64,000 nt of DNA from Bryum argenteum (Eukaryota; Streptophyta; Bryopsida; Bryales; Bryaceae), in NCBI GenBank assembly GCA_037043015.1, contig CM073324.1, positions 427,413 to 491,412 of the forward strand, given 5' to 3'. The stretch's first letter is position 1; each line of letters begins with the position of its first letter. Below, in pieces: positions 55,786 to 64,000 of this stretch. The notes under the pieces were generated by a model. The model searched no databases. It was given only the letters and a program-made list of their open reading frames with translations, and had not been told where the DNA came from. The position numbers and the translations under genes were made by a program.

Positions 55786-58380
55786 AAGTACAAATGCTTT
55801 CTTGATGAGATGAGCGAAGTGGCATTGTAAATATATTAAGGTTCGGCTGAAGATCATGAGCAACTCCTGTGCACTTGATCACGTGGTTTACAACGAATCC
55901 CACAGAGTCCCCTGCTCGGTTCCCATTCGTCTTCCAGGTTCGTGCTCCAGAACGCACTTCTTCTTGCTTCAAGAATTTGTAGCTGGTGACCTTACTGTTC
56001 ATATGGCGCAATTGTGATGCTGAGCCGCAGTTTTAGGTAGTTCGAAATAACAAGAATCGTTGTAGAGATTCAAGTTTCTATGTGTTGCCTCATTTCTATT
56101 GCCAGCTTCGTACTGATCCAAATTACCAGGATAGTGTTGCTTACATGACAAACTAAGACTGCTACGTGAAGCCGTTTTTTTATTGGCGGATCATGGCATG
56201 ATGTCATTTGAAGCTTGTTGACTCACCTCAAGATGTTTTGTCAAGCTTGTTGATCGAAACAGAATTTGAACAGGAGGAAGTGCAAGTGATGTAGATGGGA
56301 GGCCAATCGAATGGATCTGCTTGCTTCAAGACCTGCATGAAAGTTCCAGAACAGCATGCTTCAAGACCTGCAAGTAGGTTCGCAACATATTATTTGGCAG
56401 TAAGAGTCTATGTACAGTACATTCTTGGCTGCAGGCGTACCTTGCTAACGAAGTACTCCCTATTCTATATAAGCAAGGTGCTTGCAAGTTTCTGGATTCT
56501 TTTCAAACATATGCTATCATACTTTGTTGTTTTACAAGTAAAAAAGGGCATCAAATCGACACAAAATGAGGTTCTTGGGATTTATGATGCTAGTTTGTGC
56601 ATACAATGCTTTGTTGTGTAGTTAAGATGAAGAAGTTTTTTATGTTTCATTGATACTTACAATGATGAATATTACAATTTACTTAATTCTCACAAGTAAA
56701 TTTGTGAGATTGTTTATTATGTGCAATAAAAGAATACATTTCATCAAAAAGAGGTGGACCGATTTCATGAGTTATTTTCAAAACAACTTTTATAGAGCCA
56801 AGGTTTCCATATCTTAAACTAGACTCTAAATGGAATCTATCCCAAAAGAAAGTTGAAATTCAACGGTGGATGAAGGAAATATAGCTTCTCAAAATTCATC
56901 CATTTTTTATTTCATTTCATCGTAGATACTCCATTTCAAATCCAATATTACGTCTTTTGGATCAAAAATTTCCAATAAAAAAGTATCAAGAATCATCTCA
57001 ACAACATACTTCACGTCAAAAAATTCATTAAAAAGCTATTATTGGTTTTACATAATTGGCTTACAATAGTACAACCTCCCCCAAGTTTGATATCCTAAAA
57101 CCAAAAGCTACCTTCTCTATGATGTGTGGTTAGTCACAAACCAAAAGAAGATTTAAAATTACCCATTTCAATGATAATCACTAGGAAAGTGGATTACTTT
57201 CCGGATAACGTTCCTGGGAGATTTTGTGAAGTGAAATACAGGTCTCTTCTGGTTTATGTCATTGGCTTACCTCTACAACGACCAAAGTACGTATATCTGT
57301 TACCACCTATACCTTCCCCGTCACTCTCTAACACCACTATCTTATCGTGCTGACTCAATTGCCCAAATCAAATCCATAGTAGTTTGGAGAACTCTTGATT
57401 CGGTTTTCTTACAGAAGACTGTGGTTACAACTCGAGTGGTCACACTATGCACATTTGTTGGTCATTTAGTTTTACTTCCGTGATTTGTCACAGGGATCTT
57501 TCCTGTTTGTTTCCAGAGTGCGGAATTACTTCACTTCCTACCGGATGAACTTGGTGATCAGAGTTTCACCTGTGTTGTCTCTCTTTTTCTACACTTTGTA
57601 CTATATGAAGTCCTTCCCTTACAACCGCATCTACTATCCAGTTTCTTCCAAGACAACATGTTACTAAACGGCTATCCAGTTCTCTCTCTAACTTAGTGTT
57701 ACAACAACTCGCTATCCAGATGACAAGATGACAGTAAGCGGATTCTCACCACTTAGTCCGCGAGATTCTAACGACGGGTGAAAGCACACTAGACCCACGT
57801 ACTTTGGAGGTCACAAACACATATTCTGGGAGGTCTCAACTTTGTACTTCAATTTTGCATACCTTGAACTTATATATTTTGATATATTTTGCATGATTTG
57901 GGTGACACAATATTTGAATATGATTTTCCAACAATTAAAATCAAAAAATTCCTTATGATTTTATGTTCACTTACTAGATTTGTCATTTTGTTCTTGGGGT
58001 CACACTGAAATTAAGAATGCAAAAGTACTCACGACAGGCTTATTACAACATAAAAGTTGGCAAGTGTACTCGTTTCGAAAGCATAATATAAAGCTCTTTT
58101 AGATACTTGAAGTTGATATAGAGTGGGGAGCCTTAATTTTTGTGGAATTGCAATTTAGGATAAAATTCTTCATCAAAGCTTAAATGCCTCAAATTTTGAC
58201 CTTTTTTAGTTTTTTAAAGTAGAATTCAGCATACTGGAATAGTTTTTTCTCTGGGATGATGCCAAAATTTGAAGAAACCATCGTAAGGGCAATTCCAATT
58301 TTTGCCGCTTTGGAGTATGAAATGTACATTCAGTACATCTGGTACGTTATTTTACTGACGTGGCGTGCTTTGAACTAGAT
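55786..58380. other. Gene-free DNA
   Basis: Short frames on both strands (for example 55673-56011 minus, 57126-57353 plus) have no recognised motif and no neighbouring exons with consistent splice sites. Confidence 0.45.
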
Positions 58381-59639
58381 CAAACTTTGTGGAGCGCTCG
58401 GAGCCTCGGACTAGATCACCCAATGCAAGCAACCGGAACTCTTCAACTTCTGGAGCTTTTATTGTTGTAAAGCGATTGCTGCAAGGTAATCCTGCATGTG
58501 TACTCAATGTAAACAATGTTCAAAAACTACTGTTGTGTACCGGACAAATTCTGCAAAAAATTGTATGGGTCTAGAGTGCGCGAACGCCAACGTCGCGTCG
58601 TTAGTCGTTACCCTATCTGGTTGCCAAGACGAGCACGTTATTCCAGCCGGAAATTCCTCAATCGGACATTCCATCCAGGAGGTAGAAATTTGGCGTGGCT
58701 TTATTCACCAAGAAGGTTCTTCTCCCCAACAAGAACTCAACACCCAGGCCTGCAACTCTCGTATAGATAACTTAGTAATTAGAGATTCTACCACTCAAAC
58801 CCTTACCGGTTCTACATACACACACACAAGGTTCCCTAGCAATCAGCACGCTGAACTCCGGAATTGCAAGGGACTCTTGTTAGCACATCCGGTTTTGACT
58901 CAACTTAAACAAGACAACACGGAAAGACGTGAATGCACGAGGGAATGAAATGCAAGCTAAGCCTTTACTCAAAACGGCATAATTACAGGAAGACCCGTTG
59001 AATCCCAGATAAGTATCTACGCTCCCCGGTTTTCCGGAAAGCCTTTCCAGATCCCGGATTTCCCGAATCCGAGATTCCCCAAGTAGTTAACTACTTAAGC
59101 TAAGCATCTACATTTTTGTCTACTTCCTACTTCCTATATAACCTATCTAAGATACCTTACGATGTGGGCGCATCTCTTGTTGGTGCGGTCGTGGATAAAG
59201 TCAGCGCATCATCTGACCCGATTCCCACCTCCTAAGTGACATCGAGGGCGAGAGCTTTTGTTGCCAACGGAGCAACTTTGTCTGGAAAAGACATCCGGGC
59301 TCGTACAAGAGTCCAGATGGGGGATGACCCGACTGCCTCTTAATCAGTCGGGGTTGACTCCCTGGAACATTCCTCTGCTCCTGGATACTTGTCCTCCTCT
59401 CCGGTCTACGTGCTCAAGCTTAGAAGGGAGGGCAGGATCGCCATAGCCTCGTCCAACTCATCCTGGCCTACCTCCTCTTAGGATCGAAGGGTCATCCAAG
59501 GAGAAACCCTCGGGGCCTCAGCATCTACTCCGGATGTCGATGTTCTGGTCCTCTCCTCGGCTCCCAATGTTATTTCAAAATTAGCCAGCAAATTGCTTCT
59601 ACAAGCCAGTGCAACCCCTCCTAATGTGCAGCATGAGAG
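58381..59639. other. Mixed-composition DNA without recognised gene
   Basis: A 150-codon frame (58496-58948) has no motif, and two other frames overlap it. A palindrome AAGTAGTTAACTACTT lies at about 59080-59095. The right part (59200-59640) is GC-richer and may be the distal part of the relic on the minus strand at 59640-59990. Confidence 0.4.
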
Positions 59640-59990
59640 AGGGTTGCCGGGATCTTCCCCGTCATCACCCGGAACTCCTTGAGTGCTTGCTCCACTCTAG
59701 CTGCATGTCTCTAGAATAGATAGCTCTGGCCGTCTCGTCCGGTCCCACGTTGGCTTCATGCAGCGCAGCCATGATTTGGGCCTCCCATTCTGCACGGAAA
59801 AGCTTCTCTTCGGACCGAGACACTGTCTGGTCGATCGCTTAAGGCGCCCCGACTGCACTCTCTTGCTCTTTAATCTTCTTTTTCAATGTCTAGGCCTCCC
59901 TCTCGGCTTTGATCCGGTGCACTCTCAGCTCATTGACTTCTTTCTGCAGATTACCTACGAATTACTTCTTTCCACCGATTTAGGGTGTAG
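59640..59990 (-). pseudogene. Coiled-coil protein gene relic
   Basis: The minus strand reads LQKEVNELRVHRIKAEREA, a stop at 59890-59892, TLKKKIKEQESAVGAP, a stop at 59839-59841, then AIDQTVSRSEEKLFRAEWEA and QIMAALHEANVGPDETARAI in one frame; a one-base shift then gives ARVEQALKEFRVMTGKIPAT. The E/K/L/A heptad-like pattern suggests a coiled coil, common in plant retrotransposon-associated genes. The exact family is not recognised. Two stops and a shift mark it as dead. Confidence 0.5.
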
Positions 59991-61598
59991 GGAGCCGCCG
60001 CGCCAATTTAAAATTTAGGGTTTAGGTGTCAGTCAGGATGTCTTACAAGATGTCTAAAATGATGTTTGCAAGGATGACTTAGAGGATGTCTATAAAAATG
60101 TCTGAAAGAATGTCTAACTCTGTGGATTGAATTTTGTTTTGTAGTTTGGAAGCGATGATCCGCCACCTTCTAGACTTCTAAACTTCCACAACTCCGCAAC
60201 CTCAGATAATACTGCTAGAATCTGCAACACCCCTATTATTGAAGTATTCTTGGGAGTACTTGTTGTTTTTCCATGAACATTATATGCTCTCAAATGCTAC
60301 AAAATTCACACTTACATTATCCCCTTAAGTAATCGTTGTATAATAAATTATGTGTGAAGATGTTCCCGAAGATGTCTGAGCGGATGTCTAAGATGATGTC
60401 GCAATAGATGTTCAACGGTCTAACGTGTACGGACATGGCGATATTGCAAGTTATGGTTGAAGCATACTTTTGAAGGTGGTTCAAAAGGTACAAAAGAAAT
60501 TACTATGATGTCATGTTTACACTTGCTTACTTGCATGTATGCACATTTGTTTCTAAAATGGATCCATAGGGTGGTAAGGAACGCTTTGAAAACAAACGAA
60601 GATAGAAGATTTAAGCAACACTTTGTAGTACAGAAGGAAATTGCATACGCATAGTAAGAGACGTGTTGTTTTGTTACAATTGCAGAGAGACAGCAAAACA
60701 CGATCAGAGGCCACAAAGAGAAAATGAAAGGAAATGCGTGCACGTAGGTGAGTGGAACATGACATCGAAGAGATGTCTGCATGGATGTCATAGAGAATGT
60801 CTATAATGATGTCTGCAAGGTTGTTTATGAAGATGTCCGTAGGGATGTCTAACTCTGTCGATTTCTTGATGTTAGGAAGTAAACCATGGCTACCTAGGTA
60901 GTGCAAGTAAATGGAATTAAATCTAAAATTTTTGCCTTTGGAAACCCTTTTTTAAGTAGATTCGTTGTTGACTTATTGAACATGTGCAGCGACGGGACAT
61001 GTGTAGAACCGTAGGGGGGTATCGACAGCCAACAATGGTAGTGGATGGGCTTGAGGTTGTGAGTGCGTAGTACCTTGCAGTTGTTGACAGGTGTATGTTT
61101 CAACATGGTATTTTTGTGCTATGTGAGGTCCTATAGACCTAAACAATATATGTTTGACTTTTTCTTTGAAATGTGATCCATGTTTAATGTTGTGCAATGC
61201 GAGTATGTGTGCAACATATCGTACAATTGATTGGATGGTCATTCAAACCAGCAGAATGACTGTGGTTTATGATTATGATGTCTATGTGAAGATCTACAAA
61301 TGTAATGTCGGATGTCTCTTAATATGCTGAAAAAACATCAATCGTGACATTCGTAAAAACATCACCAAAACAAACAACATTTACATTGATGTCCCATGAG
61401 ATGTCACTACAGATATCCGTGTCAACGTCACAACTATAACAAGGACATCAATCATGAATTCCGTCTAGCCACTAGAGACATTAAGGGAGACACAAAGATG
61501 TCTTCCCTGATGTCTAATAGTAACGTATTTGACCACAAAACCCCGATAACTTTGCTGACGTGGCATGCCACATCATTTTCCGGGTTTCACATTGTCGG
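59991..61598. mobile_element. Second CACTA-family relic, left part
   Basis: Collinear in pieces with the complete CACTA: GAAGTAAACCAT...GTAGTGCAA (60875 against 39600), CAGCGACGGGACATGTGTAG (60987 against 39712), GACCTAAACAATATATGTTT (61137 against 39866), and TGCTGACGTGGCATGCCA (61553 against 40318). GATGTCT words crowd 60030-60870. The left terminus was not found, so it is truncated there. At about 61598 the alignment breaks and resumes near 63505. Confidence 0.8.
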
Positions 61599-63504
61599 GT
61601 AGAGAGAATTAGCCCTAGGAAAACTCTGGGTTTCTGGCTGCACCTAAGTCAGATGAGAAGTAGGAGAAGCAGGAGAAATTATCAAACTATATAAGAAAAT
61701 CATTGTAAATAACACAAACAGTATTAAGGATATGTTAAAAGATTAGTATTAATGTGTTAAGTAAACCTTAATTGAGATTAGATTAGCTTAATTAATCATA
61801 AGTGATTAGACAAAAGATTAGTTGACTAAATAGGATTAATTAAAACTTCTAACCTTGATTAGTCTCTAACTGTGATTAGATTAATAAAATAGAGTTAATG
61901 TTAATTAATTATGATTAGTGTTAACAAACATGATTAAAGTAATTGAGTTTAATTACCTATAACTTTCAATACCCTGACTTCTATGATACCCTCTCTCTAG
62001 ATACCCTCCTATCATGCACACACTTAGTAGATAATTTGTAAACTATAACAAACGTTAATGGTTATAAACTGCCTACTTTGATCAAACACCACGGTTTCAT
62101 ACGATATTAGAATCATACAAGTGATATGTCATTGGAAAGCTAATACAACACTCTATAATCATGTTAAAGTACAGATATGAAGGAATAAAACACAAAACGC
62201 TATCGTCAGTAGAAGTTAGGCCTTCGAAATTTGAAGGCAGCAGACCTCCCTTCACTAAAAAAAGTGTCTACAACTCTCAAAAGCTCCTAATTTGATGAGT
62301 GATAGCTCTATAGAAAGCTAACTTGTTAAGCTACAGAATCTCAAAAACCTCAATATCAAAAGATGTACAAAACTATAGGGTCAGTTTAAAATACAATTTT
62401 TAGTACCGCCTCTATGTTGAGAGAGTAAGATACCCCCTCTTCTTCAAATGAACACCACGGCTTCATACTAACTCCAGATTGAATACTCAATAGCTTTTTA
62501 CAAAGAAGAACTCAAGATACACAAACTCTCAAAGTTTCATACTTAGAAACGCTTTTTACAGAACATAGTGACTCCTCAAAGTCACGGTTAACAAAATTAC
62601 AAGGCAGTAGACCTCTTTACACTAAAAAGAGTGTTGCTCCTCCCTCACAAAGCGTATGAACTCCCTTGATATCATTTCGGAAAGCTCTCTTAACACTCTA
62701 CAACACTCTCAGAACTTAGCAACTCACTCCAAAAACCCAAAAAACACTACTCCTCCAAAGCCAGCAGCTCCCAAGGAGAAAGGAGAGAGAGAAAGGGGGG
62801 GCCACCAAGGCCCATACCATGCCCATGTGGCATCTCTCATGCCATTGGGCATGGATGGTCACCTCCATGCTGCCCCTTATCTCTTATTATCTCCTTAACT
62901 AATGAAATACAAAATACTCTATTCTACCTATTCGGTACCAACCAAATGGTTGGATTTCCACCGAATTATTCTATATATTAACATTATGTAAGGAACTCAA
63001 CATCAATTCCAATCATAAATAAACTAAATGAGTTCCCACTAGGATAATTTCACCCCACCACATCCTCAGGCTCGTAGTTCCGACCCCCGATGGTTGAATA
63101 AATCCGCCGCTGCTCGATATACAGTCGCCAAGTCGTGGACTTGGTTGGTTGGTTTGAAAGTCGATGCTGCGTTCTGTCGGTCCGGGTTCGAACCCTGCTG
63201 GACCCGTTGAGCGACATAACCAGCTCGTGACTTGGCTTTGCTGGCGAGAGTAAACGGCAGGAAATAACGCCACCAACCGGCGCTCCTACCCTCTGACTGT
63301 GACAAGATGCAGTACCTCCAAGATACAGGCCTGTCACAAAGAATTTATTATCCATTCCTCTAGGCCTATACTGTGGTTCTCACCACAAAACATATTTTTA
63401 ATCTAATAATACACTCATATATTTACCACGTACCAGGTACATGGAAAACTACGAGGTTATCAACTTATATTTAGTTTTTTACAACATGTAACTGATATCA
63501 TCAC
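61599..63504. mobile_element. Insertion of about 1.9 kb inside the second CACTA relic
   Basis: This segment has no counterpart in the complete CACTA between 40360 and 40370, while both flanks do. It is AT-rich with TTAATTA/GATTAG words at 61700-61960 and a GC-richer right part that carries a tRNA-like box. No transposase or retrotransposon domain was found, and clear target duplications were not fixed, so the type is open. Confidence 0.5.
63050..63360 (+). mobile_element. Possible tRNA-derived SINE piece
   Basis: GGGTTCGAACCC (63184-63195) is a perfect match to the core of an RNA polymerase III B box (GGTTCGANNCC). Upstream at 63140-63160 GGACTTGGTTGGTTGGTTTG is a weak A-box candidate. A cloverleaf does not fold well, so it is not a functional tRNA gene. 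Confidence 0.35.
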
Positions 63505-63854
63505 GACAACGTCATATTTTTCTAGATGCCACGTCGGATTTTCCGGCAGCCACGTTGGATTTTGGCGCCGCCACATCGGATTCCACGGGAGCACCAAAAA
63601 GTCTACATCAGGATGAAATTCATTGCCATGTGGCACTGCCTGTTCTCATGGCGCTGATGTGTCACCTACGTGGCACAAGTTTTACCCTCTCAAAGTTACC
63701 TCAATTCACCTAATGTTTGCAGATATTTTAGATGTTCGATTAGATGTCTGCAATGTCTTCTAATGTCTTACGATGTTTACACGATCAACATCCACTTACT
63801 AAACATCCTAAGACAGGAAATTAAATATAAAAAAAACAGTGTTTTCTTATAGCG
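63505..63854. mobile_element. Second CACTA-family relic, right end
   Basis: Resumes with ATGCCACGTCGGATTTTCC (63527), GGCGCCGCCACATC and CATGTGGCACT, matching 40430-40570 of the complete element, then GATGTCT-type words. It ends CAGTGTTTTCTTATAGCG at 63854, that is CGCTATAAGAAAACACTG on the minus strand, the CGCTA variant also seen at 49401. Confidence 0.8.
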
Positions 63855-64000
63855 CTCGGTTTAGCAAGTGCAAATCCAAAACTTTCTCCCACAATATCCG
63901 GGAAATCAAAATCTTGATTTTTGTGGAAGAATGTTTGAATTTGCCCACTCCAAAAATATGCGGTTCTTCTTCAAAGAATCAGAAGGGCGAGAAAATTGAG
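63855..64000. other. Flank after the CACTA relic
   Basis: No gene was recognised in the final 146 bases. Confidence 0.5.

Noticed and set aside
58496..58948. 150-codon frame starting MCTQCKQCSK
   Set aside because: The cysteine-rich start is short, no domain follows, and two other frames overlap it.
63140..63210. tRNA gene
   Set aside because: A perfect B box is present, but the T stem has a mismatch, the A box is weak and no acceptor stem or anticodon arm could be drawn.

Overview
The window looks like transposon-rich nuclear DNA of a land plant or close streptophyte relative. Evidence: short GT-AG introns, a plant-type CACTA transposon, a Mutator-like (MULE) transposase gene with a SWIM zinc finger, a Ty3/gypsy element with a tRNA-Asp-like primer site, copia-like and tRNA-derived SINE-like pieces, and a broken alpha-type carbonic anhydrase gene. 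Species cannot be determined from the sequence. No rRNA, intact tRNA, CRISPR array, bacterial operon or telomere repeat was seen. All calls rest on reading the sequence; no database search was possible.

Layout. 1-2.2 kb: AT-rich, no gene. 2.2-5.7 kb: a solo LTR (2204-3499, 5-bp target duplication TGGAT), a three-segment alpha-carbonic anhydrase relic (3608-4196), a copia-like LTR piece and a 41-bp tandem array. 5.76-7.38 kb: truncated gypsy LTR carrying a 180-bp triplication. 7.6-10.2 kb, minus strand: a six-exon gene whose spliced length is an exact multiple of three; it carries a GNHR motif like ParB/sulfiredoxin-fold proteins but also one in-frame TAG. 10.3-13.7 kb, minus strand: a probable two-exon gene whose large intron holds a satellite with regular 222/178/137-bp spacing.

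14.5-31.0 kb: copy A of a MULE-like element, consisting of a minus-strand acidic-protein gene and a divergent plus-strand SWIM transposase gene. A complete Ty3/gypsy element (18609-29961, 1263-bp LTRs, TSD AGTGG) has landed inside the transposase gene. 33.8-34.3 kb: a third fragment (copy C) of the MULE 3' end. 34.3-45.5 kb: copy B of the same element, with a 3642-bp non-autonomous CACTA transposon (37129-40770, TSD TAA) between its two divergent genes. Copy A preserves the empty CACTA site and copy B the empty gypsy site, so both insertions are exact and later than the MULE copies.

45.5-48.0 kb: a degraded plus-strand transposon-type gene (conserved VGHTHKDID block as in DUF7869-type proteins). 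48-60 kb: mostly gene-free AT-rich DNA with small repeats, an inverted-repeat element, an 81-bp duplication and a coiled-coil gene relic. 60-63.9 kb: a second CACTA relative, itself interrupted by about 1.9 kb containing a tRNA-like promoter box.

The most novel candidate is the repeated divergent gene set of copies A and B (small minus-strand exon, acidic basic-patch protein, long SWIM-type MULE transposase, shared GC-rich 3' terminus). It looks like a multi-gene DNA transposon family with non-transposase cargo. Both copies are now damaged.
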